From assembly GCA_027451345.1 (NCBI GenBank), contig DAIDJO010000027.1, positions 1 through 61,775 on the forward strand: a stretch of 61,775 nucleotides of DNA, written 5' to 3'. The notes under the pieces were generated by a model. The model ran no database searches, had not been told where the DNA came from, and worked only from the letters and a program-made list of their open reading frames with translations. Below, one piece after another: positions 42,053-49,475 of this stretch; position 1 is the first letter of the stretch, and each line of letters opens with the position of its first letter. Source of the stretch: Solirubrobacterales bacterium. Lineage in GTDB: Bacteria; Actinomycetota; Thermoleophilia; Solirubrobacterales; Solirubrobacteraceae. A program made the translations under genes and the position numbers.

Positions 42053-43743
42053 GCAGGGGCTCCTTGACTCGGTGGGTTCGGACTGCCTCGCAGGAACGAG
42101 GCGACTGCAGCGACCGCCGCCAGGGCGGCGGCGGTGGCGAACACGACGACGAGGCCGTCGTGAAACGGTGCGGAGATCAGGTGCGGGAAGAAGGCGCGGC
42201 CGGTCAGAGCCTGCCGCCCCGCCGGGCTCAGGAAGTGAAGGGCGTGCTGCTGTGCGAGCAGGTGCCTGATCGGGTTGACGCCCAGGAGCGCGCCGAACAT
42301 GCTCGCGACCGGCGGCAGACCAGCCAGCCTGGCGGCGACCACGTGCGGTGCGCCGGCTCGGAGCAGACCGCTCTGCAGCGCTGCGGGCAGACTCGAGGCG
42401 ACGCCGGCGATCACCAGCGTGAAGAACACGCTGATCGAGAGCGCCGTGCCGGAGTTCTGGAAGGTCGAGCGCATGCCGCTGGCCACCCCGCGCTGGTCGG
42501 CCGGGACGCTGCCCATGATCGAGGAGCTGTTGGGCGAGGAGAACATGCCGGTCGCGGCGCCGAGCACGGCCAGCAGCAGCGCGAACACGGGGAAGCTGAA
42601 GTTGACCGGGAGCAGCAGCAGGCCGATGAACGCCAGGCCGGTGATCACGGCGCCGGCCGTCGCCAGTCCCCGCGATCCGAGCCGGTCGCTGAGTGTCCCG
42701 GAGATGGGTCCCGAGATCAGGAACCCGATGGTCAGCGGGAGCATGTAGATCCCGGCCCAGAGCGGCGTCTGGCTGAAGCTGTAGCCGTGCTGAGGCAGCC
42801 AGATCCCCTGCAGCCAGATCACGATCATGAACTGCAGCCCGCCGCGTGCCAGCGCGATCGTTAGCCCCGCCAGGTTGCCGGCGGAGAAGGCACGGATCCG
42901 GAACAGGCCGAGATCGACCATCGGAGCTCTGACCCTCGACTCGATTGCGAGGAACAGGGCCAGCAGCACGATCCCGCCGATCAGGCCGGCCAGCACCCAC
43001 GGGTTGGTCCAGCCCATCGTCTGGCCGTGATAGGGCTGGATGCCGTAGGTCGATGCGATGAGCAGCAGCGAGAGCCCGAGCGCGAAGGTGACGTTGCCCC
43101 ACCAGTCGATCCGCTGCCGGGTTTGCGGCCGCGTGCCCGTCTCGCGGAGCTTCAGGTACGCCCAGACGGTCCCGTAGATGCCGACCGGCACGTTGATCCA
43201 GAACACCGCGCGCCAGTCCAGCGTCGACAGCACGCCCCCCGCCACCAGGCCGATGAACATCCCGGCCAGGCCTGCCACCTGGTTGGTGCCGAGCGCGAAT
43301 CCCCGCTGCTCGGCCGGGAAGGCATCGGTCAGGATCGCGGCCGAATTGGCCTGCAGCATCGAGCCCCCGAACGCCTGCGGGAAACGCCACAGGATCAGCC
43401 ACATCGCGCCGTCCACGCCGCGGAACGGGTCGAACGACAGTGCGACGCTGGCGAGCGTGAAGACCGCGAAGCCGGCGTTGTAGATACGGACCCGGCCGAA
43501 CAGGTCGCCGAGGCGTCCGACCGTCACCACCAGCACCGCCTGCACCAGCCTGTAGCCCATGATCATCCACAGCAGCAGGCCGATGTTCTGAGGCTGCAGC
43601 GGGTCGAGATGGATGCCGACGAAGATCGCGGGCAGCGCGATCAGGATGATCGAGCCGTCGAGCTGGGACATGAACACGGCGGCCGTGGTGTTCGCCAGCG
43701 CGACCCACTTGTAGCCATCCCGACGCTCGGCGGTGGCGCTCAA
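42049..43743 (-). CDS. MFS transporter, DHA2 (EmrB/QacA) drug efflux type
   Basis: The 564-residue protein has about fourteen hydrophobic helices, the DHA2 motif start FMSQLDGSIILIALPAIFVG (with the conserved Asp), the motif-A loop GRLGDLFGRVRIY and motif C in GLAGMFIGLVAGGVLS. It overlaps marR by 4 bases and the hydrolase by 4, so the three are one operon. Substrates are probably hydrophobic drugs or aromatic compounds. Confidence 0.92.
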   Translation of the reverse strand: MSATAERRDGYKWVALANTTAAVFMSQLDGSIILIALPAIFVGIHLDPLQPQNIGLLLWMIMGYRLVQAVLVVTVGRLGDLFGRVRIYNAGFAVFTLASVALSFDPFRGVDGAMWLILWRFPQAFGGSMLQANSAAILTDAFPAEQRGFALGTNQVAGLAGMFIGLVAGGVLSTLDWRAVFWINVPVGIYGTVWAYLKLRETGTRPQTRQRIDWWGNVTFALGLSLLLIASTYGIQPYHGQTMGWTNPWVLAGLIGGIVLLALFLAIESRVRAPMVDLGLFRIRAFSAGNLAGLTIALARGGLQFMIVIWLQGIWLPQHGYSFSQTPLWAGIYMLPLTIGFLISGPISGTLSDRLGSRGLATAGAVITGLAFIGLLLLPVNFSFPVFALLLAVLGAATGMFSSPNSSSIMGSVPADQRGVASGMRSTFQNSGTALSISVFFTLVIAGVASSLPAALQSGLLRAGAPHVVAARLAGLPPVASMFGALLGVNPIRHLLAQQHALHFLSPAGRQALTGRAFFPHLISAPFHDGLVVVFATAAALAAVAAVASFLRGSPNPPSQGAPA

Positions 43744-44180
43744 AGCGCCTCGCCGATCCGGGACAGCACCGGGAGGGCGGCGGCGAGCTTGGCGAGCTCA
43801 TCGGCGGTGAGGGTGGAGACAGCGCGGGTGAGCTGCTCCGCGCGGGCATTGCGGCGGGCGTGAACGACCTCCTCGCCGGCGGGGGTGAGGGAGAGGATCA
43901 CGCGCCGACGGTCAGTCGGATCCGCAGCCCGCGCCACGAGCCCCTTCGCCTCCAGGGCGGCAAGCGTGGTGCCGATCGACTGCGGGCTGATCCGCTCGAG
44001 CTTGGCCAGCGCCGCAGCGGTCGTCGGCCCGCTGCGGCCGAGTTGGGACAGCGCCGCCGTCTCCGGGAGCGTCAGATCGCCCAGCTGCTTGGTCTGCCGG
44101 ATTCGCCGGTACAGCGCCCCCAGAAGCTCCTGCAGCTCGGCGGCGGTCTGTTCGGGGGTCGGGGCGGAGCTGGTCGGCAT
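43740..44180 (-). CDS. MarR-family transcriptional regulator
   Basis: The 146-residue protein has a typical MarR winged helix (LTLPETAALSQLGRSGPTTA, LAKLERISPQSIGTTLAALE, KGLVARAADPTDRRRVIL with the wing Asp-Arg-Arg). It heads the operon with the MFS exporter and isochorismatase-like protein, and an inverted repeat lies right before its start, so it probably represses the operon and is released by the exported compound. Confidence 0.92.
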   Translation of the reverse strand: MPTSSAPTPEQTAAELQELLGALYRRIRQTKQLGDLTLPETAALSQLGRSGPTTAAALAKLERISPQSIGTTLAALEAKGLVARAADPTDRRRVILSLTPAGEEVVHARRNARAEQLTRAVSTLTADELAKLAAALPVLSRIGEAL

Positions 44181-44188
44181 CAGAAATC

Positions 44189-44204
44189 ATCAGTATAGAC
44201 TGAT
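44189..44204 (-). promoter_or_regulatory. Operator/promoter of the marR operon
   Basis: ATCAGT-ATAG-ACTGAT is a perfect inverted repeat 8 bases before the marR ATG. Read on the minus strand it contains TATACT as a -10 box, so a regulator dimer here would block RNA polymerase. Confidence 0.7.
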
Positions 44205-44436
44205 AAGCCTTACCTGATTAGTTGCGGCAACCGCCATGTTGAGCGAGTGGCCGGAACCCCGCATACCCCACTGTGACTGGCCCGGTCAGCGCTATCCGCA
44301 GAACGCGCGTACTGCCAAGAGCACTGAAAGATCCGCCCCTGCCCGCGACCGCCAGACCTAGCCCCCTAGACTCCGCGACGACGAGTCCATTCCTCGGCTG
44401 CGCACCCGCGCCCACACCGATGCAGGTCTTTGGGTC

Positions 44437-44810
44437 AAACACTCCGCAGACGTGCCTTTCGCCAGAAGCGCGTCGCCCACATCCAGCCCGCGCTGACGAC
44501 ACTGCAGCCCCGCTCACGTTCCTTCACGTCACGCACAGCTCCCAAAGACTGGCACCGACGGGATCCCTGGCGACCGAGTTCGATAGCCGCGCGTCAGTGA
44601 CCGCTCCGCTCCCGCTGAGGATCTCGCTCCGCTCGATAGAAGTCACGCGACGCCAATGGCGCCCGTCGTCAGGCCGTGCCCCAGGCCCCGGCCAACGCTC
44701 TCAGACAACTCGACAACCAGACACACACTCCACGCACCCCGGTGCTTTGTCCCTGTTTGTCCCGAGATGTCCAGGTTTGTCCCAGCGCTGTCACCCGCGT
44801 GTGGAAGACT
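44437..44810 (+). repeat. Long imperfect direct repeat, copy C (partner 720-1090)
   Basis: It shares with 720-1090 the order GAAGCGCGTCGCCC, CTCCCGCTGAGGATCTCGCT, CGCTCGATAG, ACGCGACGCCAA, ACTCCACGCA and GGTGCTTTGTCCC. TTTGTCC occurs at 44746, 44756 and 44776, spaced exactly as at 1014, 1024 and 1044. Confidence 0.75.
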
Positions 44811-44841
44811 GCTCCGTCGCCTGCGTTAGCGCAGGGCAGGT

Positions 44842-44870
44842 GGCGCGCTTCCGCCGTCGGAAGGCGCGCC
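44842..44870. promoter_or_regulatory. Hairpin-forming inverted repeat upstream of the DUF433 gene
   Basis: GGCGCGCTTCCG and CGGAAGGCGCGCC flank CCGT; the arms pair with one bulge. A -10-like TAAACT follows at 44879 and the ATG at 44891. It could be a terminator for the region upstream or an operator. Confidence 0.5.
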
Positions 44871-44890
44871 GCGCGGGGTAAACTCTGCGC

Positions 44891-45115
44891 ATGTCGCTGC
44901 TGGAGCGCATTACAACGAATCCTGACGTGGTGCACGGCCGGCCGGCGATACGCGGCACACGGGTTCGGGTCGCCGATGTGCTGTCGCTACTTGCCGCTGG
45001 AGCGACGGAGCCCGAGATCCTTGCTGACTACCCGTATCTCGAGCACGAGGACGTCAGGGCCTGTCTGGAGTACGCGGCCGCCCAGGCCGGGCACATGGTT
45101 CTCGGCACTCGGTAG
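44891..45115 (+). CDS. DUF433-family antitoxin
   Basis: The 74-residue protein has the whole DUF433 signature: LERITTNPDVVHGRPAIRGT, RVRVADVLSLLAAG, ATEPEILADYPYLEHEDVRA, and ACLEYAAAQAGH. These proteins pair with DUF5615 PIN-like toxins, whose gene follows 3 bases downstream but is frameshifted here, so this antitoxin is probably orphaned. Confidence 0.92.
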   Translation: MSLLERITTNPDVVHGRPAIRGTRVRVADVLSLLAAGATEPEILADYPYLEHEDVRACLEYAAAQAGHMVLGTR

Positions 45116-45118
45116 CGA

Positions 45119-45447
45119 GTGCGCTTTCTAATCGACGCCCAGCTGCCGCCGGCGCTTGCGCGGGCGCTGGCCGCTCGTGGTCACGATGCTGAGCACGTGG
45201 CCGACGTGGGGCTGCTTCGGCCTAGGATGAGGACATCCTGCGTCATGCCATCGCATACGACGCTGTGCTCGTCACCAAAGACGAGGACTTTCCCGACTTG
45301 ATCACGCTGGGCCAGGCGGCACCCGTCGTCGTCTGGATCAGAATCGGCAACACGACGCGCCGAGGTCTCCTCGAATGGTTCGAGCCGATGGTCGACCAGG
45401 TCATTGAGAGGATCGACGCCGGAGAGCGACTGCTCGAGGTGCGCTGA
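45119..45447 (+). pseudogene. DUF5615 PIN-like toxin, frameshifted
   Basis: The first 30 residues (MRFLIDAQLPPALARALAAR, then GHDAEHVADVGLL) match the start of DUF5615. From about 45231 the match goes on in another frame: DEDILRHAIAYDAVLVTKDE, then FPDLITLGQAAPVVVWIRIG and LLEWFEPMVDQVIERIDAGE. One frameshift near 45215-45230 splits the gene. Active-site acids (Asp 6 and the TKDEDF motif) are otherwise intact, so it looks recent, or is a sequencing slip. Confidence 0.8.
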
Positions 45448-45504
45448 CGAAGAAATCACCGGACGACCATTGAGACGTCTTGCCGCGCGTTCCTGCAGCG
45501 CGGC

Positions 45505-46827
45505 TTATGCCACCGGCTCGAGCTCGCGCGCATTGTGAGAGGCGAACGCGGCGGTGAAGGCGGCGGCCTGCTGCGTCGCGGGTCGTGCGTGGAGGTAACG
45601 CTCGGTCGTCGTGATCCGCTCGTGACCCATTGCAGCCTTGACCGTCACCGTGTCGATGCCGGCGGCGACAAGAAGGGAGCCGAACGTATGCCGGAGGTCG
45701 TGCCAGCGGAGAGGCCGCAGTCCGATCGCATCTCGAGCGCGGTTGTACCGGCGGCCCAGCGCCGTGCCGTCAAGGTGGCGGCCGTACGGGTTGCAGAGCA
45801 CGAGGTCATCCGGGCTCGTGAAGTCACCGCGAAGGGAAAGACGCTCGAGCGCCGCCATCGCTTGGTCCGACAACGGCACGTCGCGGAAGTGGCCGCTCTT
45901 CGGTGCGCCCTCCACGCCGGCGCTGAGAGCGCGCGACACCGTGAGCTTGGCGCCCGCCCAGTCGACGTCCTTCCAACGCAGCGCGATGAGCTCACCTCGG
46001 CGGAGCCCCGTGTAGGCCGAGAGCCGAACCGCCTCCGCATCCTGAGCGTCCTGCCAAGCCTGACGTGATCGATCCTCCTCGCCGGCGGTTCCCGAGGGCG
46101 CGGGCCGGCGGTGAACTCCGGCGGCAAGTCCGCGGGCGACTGCCTCGATCTCTTCGGGTAAGAAGTAGATCAGCGGTGCAGGCTTGGGCTCACGCCGGAG
46201 CTCAATCCCGACCGCGGGATTGTTGGCAAGCTTGAACCTTCCTGTCCCCCGCCGGACACCGTGGTTGAAGATCGCGCCGATCAGGTTTCGGTACTTATTG
46301 ACATTGCGGGCGGAGAGGCCGTCCGCCGTCATTGAGGAGAGCAGGCGTCGCACGTGCTCTGCGGTGATCTCCTCGGCTGAGAGATCGCCGAGCGCACGCA
46401 TGATCCTGCCCTCGGAAACGCCGGAGCCGCGTCCGTGGGCAGTCCCGGGCTCAGCGAGCTTATAGGCGTGATCGCGCAGCGTCGTCGGCTTGGCGCCGTA
46501 GTCACGCGCCAACCACTGCATGTAGCTCCAGGCAAGCTCGCGAAAGGTGGCGGGCTTCTGAGCTACACGCCGCATCGCTGCCCCGTCTGCCAGGTAGGCA
46601 GCCGCGACCTCAGCCGCCCGCACGTGAGCGCGCCGCTCGTCGAAGTAGCCGTCCGGAACTCGGCCTCGCCGGGGTACCCACCGGCCGCATGAACTCCGCT
46701 CGAGCCACGCCGGTCCAACCCGGCGCATCACCTGCTGGGTCCCGTCTCGGAACTTCGCTTCGTAGTAGGGCTTGCCGTTGTGAGAGCGGACGACGAGGGC
46801 CGGCGGCGTGGTCACGGAGCCGATCAT
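45505..46827 (-). CDS. Tyrosine integrase of the tRNA-Glu island
   Basis: The 440-residue protein has an N-terminal arm-binding region, a SAM-like core-binding domain (LAWSYMQWLARDYG, KPTTLRDHAYK, about residues 98-124) and a catalytic domain with all expected residues: Arg 276 (AYTGLRRGEL), His 376-x-x-Arg 379 (HDLRHTFGSLL), His 402 (MGHERITTTERY) and Tyr 411. It reads toward the island interior and starts 143 bases from the right att site. The TGGCTACCA repeats between its start and attR are its likely arm sites. It should catalyse integration into and, with a helper, excision from tRNA-Glu. Confidence 0.95.
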   Translation of the reverse strand: MIGSVTTPPALVVRSHNGKPYYEAKFRDGTQQVMRRVGPAWLERSSCGRWVPRRGRVPDGYFDERRAHVRAAEVAAAYLADGAAMRRVAQKPATFRELAWSYMQWLARDYGAKPTTLRDHAYKLAEPGTAHGRGSGVSEGRIMRALGDLSAEEITAEHVRRLLSSMTADGLSARNVNKYRNLIGAIFNHGVRRGTGRFKLANNPAVGIELRREPKPAPLIYFLPEEIEAVARGLAAGVHRRPAPSGTAGEEDRSRQAWQDAQDAEAVRLSAYTGLRRGELIALRWKDVDWAGAKLTVSRALSAGVEGAPKSGHFRDVPLSDQAMAALERLSLRGDFTSPDDLVLCNPYGRHLDGTALGRRYNRARDAIGLRPLRWHDLRHTFGSLLVAAGIDTVTVKAAMGHERITTTERYLHARPATQQAAAFTAAFASHNARELEPVA

Positions 46828-46900
46828 ACGCCGTGGCTACCACGTGGCTACCACAAAAATTGTCTGAGCAGATGGCTACCACTTTGGCTACCAAACTCGC
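46828..46900 (+). promoter_or_regulatory. Integrase arm-type sites beside attR
   Basis: TGGCTACCA occurs at 46834, 46845, 46873 and 46885 as two pairs. The first pair lies 7-26 bases upstream of the integrase start, so integrase binding could also repress its own gene. Confidence 0.75.
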
Positions 46901-46970
46901 TGAATGTGGCGCTCCTATAGGCAATTTCGATTTGCGAAACCGCCCGTATTTGTTGGGATTGCGCTATCAG

Positions 46971-47021
46971 CGCCTCCCTTTCACGGAGGAGATCGCCGGT
47001 TCGAGCCCGGCTGGGGGTACT
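46971..47021 (+). repeat. attR: 51-bp direct repeat, right end of the genomic island
   Basis: It is identical to 17652-17702, the 3' half of tRNA-Glu plus two bases. The 5' half of the tRNA is absent here, so this is the displaced 3' end of the original gene and marks the junction back to the chromosome. Confidence 0.93.
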
Positions 47022-47034
47022 ACTACGAGAGTGC

Positions 47035-47508
47035 CGGCCTGGTGGTCACCAGCGCGGCATCGCGGTGCGCGGCGCTCGACCCAGACACGATCACGCTCCT
47101 GGGGTCGATCAGGCAGATCGAGGCGCGGGTGCTCGTGCCGACCAACGCGCTCAGCCCGAGGCTGCCCAGCCTCGGCTCGGCACGCCCAACGATCACCCCG
47201 GAGCCCGCGCAGGACGCCCTGCGTTGGCCGCCGGGCCCGATGGCCCCCTGCAGTTCCAGCAGATTCCGGCCCGGCACGGCCACTCGCTCGTCCTGCGGCC
47301 GTCGTCGGTCACCCTGCTCGGCCAGAGCGCCCCGCCGCGACTCGCTGATCCTCACCGGCGTGCCAACGTCTCCCGGCCGCTTCGCGCGCCCCCCGGCCTG
47401 CGACCCACCGATGTGCGTGTGAGCGACACCGCCCTGGTGATCCGGCTCGAGAGCCACGGGCCGACCATCGTCACCACGCATCGGCTCCCGCGCCAGGCAT
47501 GCCGGTGA
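47035..47508 (+). pseudogene. Secreted hypothetical protein, broken by frameshifts
   Basis: Coding-like sequence continues through at least three switches of frame: ITLLGSIRQIEARVLVPTNA and LGSARPTITPEPAQDALRWP, then LQFQQIPARHGHSLVLRPSS, then SLILTGVPTSPGRFARP, then GLRPTDVRVSDTALVIRLES. Together they read as one protein of about 155 residues, and no start is visible because the att site lies directly before it. It is the first chromosomal gene past the island and was probably already decayed or cut when the island entered. Confidence 0.55.
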
Positions 47509-47567
47509 ACGGCGAGCGAATCACACCCGACCGTGACGGCTTCGCCGCCGGCACGGGGATGGGCAGC

Positions 47568-48074
47568 TCAGGATCCCCGGGTCGCCGGGGCGCCGGGGAG
47601 GAACGCGTCCCGGAACGGAACGCGGGGCGCTGGGCGCGTGAAGCGCGCGTAGGCCTCGGACGGGAGCGAGGTCTCCCGTTCGACACCCGCGCCGCGCCTG
47701 AGCGCCGTCTCGTCTCGTGGATAGAGGATTCGGTCGGGCCCCACGCGGTTGCCGACGGCGAGGACGAGTGACGTCGATTCGCCGCCGCCGAGGATCGCGT
47801 GGGGCACGCCAGGCGGACAGTGGAAGTACTCCCACTGCCGGAGCGCCATCTCCTGACCTTCCACGATCAGCAGGCACTCGCCCGCGAGCACGAGGAAGCC
47901 CTCCTGGTAGGCCTCCTGGTGGTACATCGTCATCGGTTGCCCGGGCTGCAACGCCGTCAGATTGATGCCGAACTCCGGGAAGGGCTGGCGCTCCGCGTCG
48001 AACTCGCAGCTCGCTCCGAGCTCGTTCTCCTGCCACGGCAGTTCGCGGACGCTCGCGACGAACCAGGCGCTCAT
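47568..48074 (-). CDS. Cupin-domain protein
   Basis: The 168-residue protein begins SAWFVASVRELPWQENELGA and has a single cupin: GQPMTMYHQEAYQEGFLVLA (His, Glu) and YFHCPPGVPHAILGGG (His). In place of the usual first HxH there is only one His, so metal binding may be altered. The ATG at 48074 is the first plausible start of the conserved part. It is divergent from the lipoprotein gene. Confidence 0.82.
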   Translation of the reverse strand: MSAWFVASVRELPWQENELGASCEFDAERQPFPEFGINLTALQPGQPMTMYHQEAYQEGFLVLAGECLLIVEGQEMALRQWEYFHCPPGVPHAILGGGESTSLVLAVGNRVGPDRILYPRDETALRRGAGVERETSLPSEAYARFTRPAPRVPFRDAFLPGAPATRGS

Positions 48075-48188
48075 GCGAGGGAATCTACCGCGGCCCGGGC
48101 GACTCAGACCGTGATCGCACGCTGCGGCCGGCGTGCGCGTCCGAGCGCTCACCTGGACTCCGGCGCGGCACCCGTGGATACTCTCGCG

Positions 48189-48821
48189 ATGCGCGGTCGA
48201 CCGTCGCGACTGAGCCGGTTGGCCCCGGCCGCCGGCCTCGCCGCCACGGCGCTCCTCGTGAGCGCCTGCGGTGGATCGACGCACACCCACCGGGCGCCGA
48301 CCGTCGTGCACCTCGACGGCAGGGTCACGGGGGACTACGTCCGGGAGACCTCGGCGAGCGGCGCCGGCTTCCTGGTGCCAACCGGGGTGTTGGCGGCGCA
48401 GGGCACGACCAGCTTCGACGTCTCCTCACCGCCTCCGGCGAACAGCAGCGCGATCGTCATCGGGCCGAGGTTCACCGTCGCGACCCAGGCGCGGTCCCAG
48501 CGGTGGGAGAGGACCTGGTTCCTTGGACCGTCGATCACGGGGACGACGCCGCAGCGCGCCCACGTCGAACTGCTCGTGACCGGCGACCCCGGTCGCCGGA
48601 TCTACCTGAGCTTCGAGGAGTCGTGCGGGTTCGTTCATTTCGGCCCGACCCGCCAGAGCGAGTCGGCGATGACGGGCGCGCACGGACAACGGATCCTGCG
48701 AACCCCCGCGGTCATGCTGGTGCCGACGCTGACGAGCCAGCCGGAGAACAGCTGCTACGTCTCGGGCGTCGTGGTCACGCGCGGGCGCAACACACTCCAC
48801 ATCAGCCTGATCGACTACTGA
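48189..48821 (+). CDS. Lipoprotein of unknown function
   Basis: The 210-residue protein has a lipoprotein signal (LAPAAGLAATALLVSACGG, lipobox VSAC, Cys about residue 27) and an outer beta-domain with two further cysteines (ESCGFVHFG, NSCYVSGVV). No enzymatic motif is visible. It is followed 41 bases later by a methyltransferase-like gene on the same strand. Confidence 0.75.
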   Translation: MRGRPSRLSRLAPAAGLAATALLVSACGGSTHTHRAPTVVHLDGRVTGDYVRETSASGAGFLVPTGVLAAQGTTSFDVSSPPPANSSAIVIGPRFTVATQARSQRWERTWFLGPSITGTTPQRAHVELLVTGDPGRRIYLSFEESCGFVHFGPTRQSESAMTGAHGQRILRTPAVMLVPTLTSQPENSCYVSGVVVTRGRNTLHISLIDY

Positions 48822-48862
48822 TCCGGCGGAAGGGGCCGGGCCCGGTGTCGTAGGCTGCGGGG

Positions 48863-49354
48863 ATGACGCAGGGCGGATCGTCGGTTGCCGAGGTGCGGGC
48901 GCTGCTCGCGGCGCTCGTGGCCACGAAGCCGCAGGGACGCGTCGCGGAGTGCGGAACGGCCGTGGGTGAGGGCGCGACGGCGATCGTCGGTGCGCTCGCA
49001 CCCGGTGCGACGTTCGTGACGGTCGAGCCGGATCCGGAGCGGTTCGCCATCGCGCGGCGGGCGCTCGCAGGCACCCGCGCCGAGGTGCTCAACGGCAGCT
49101 GGCAGCAGCTCCTTCCCGCCCGCGCGCCGTTCGACCTCATCTTCCTCGACGGTGGCGTATCGGACGACACGGTCGACCTCGCCATCGACCTGCTCGCTCC
49201 GGGCGGGATCCTCGTCAAGGATGACCTCACGCCCGGCATCCCGGTGGAGGGCGACCCCGTCCGTGAGGCTCTCCTGAGGACTCCGCGGCTCATCGGCGCG
49301 GAGCTGCTCGCCCGTGCCGACATGGCGGTGATCATCGCCACGCGCCGGGCCTAG
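48863..49354 (+). CDS. SAM-dependent methyltransferase, O-methyltransferase-like
   Basis: The 163-residue protein has motif I VAECGTAVGEGATAIVGAL (about residues 30-48), an acidic TVEPDPERFAIARRAL, the DLIFLDGGVSDDTVDLAIDL block and LLAPGGILVKDDLTPG. It is like small-molecule O-methyltransferases of the AdoMet MTase-24 type but shorter. Substrate unknown. Confidence 0.82.
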   Translation: MTQGGSSVAEVRALLAALVATKPQGRVAECGTAVGEGATAIVGALAPGATFVTVEPDPERFAIARRALAGTRAEVLNGSWQQLLPARAPFDLIFLDGGVSDDTVDLAIDLLAPGGILVKDDLTPGIPVEGDPVREALLRTPRLIGAELLARADMAVIIATRRA

Positions 49355-49475
49355 CCATGGGCGAGGTGGGCCCGTCCCGCGGTCTCAGCGGAACAGGGCG
49401 TCAAACGGGGCGACGTCGACGCTGCCGGCGGCCGGGGAGCGCACCTCCCGTTGTCCCCCGTGCACCATCAACCTG

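Larger units (their letters stand above)
44181..44890. other. 710-base stretch without a gene, holding long repeat copy C
   Basis: It contains the marR promoter, the long direct repeat C with its TTTGTCC module, and the hairpin before the DUF433 gene. Reading frames here are short, lack ribosome-binding sites and run through repeats. Confidence 0.6.
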
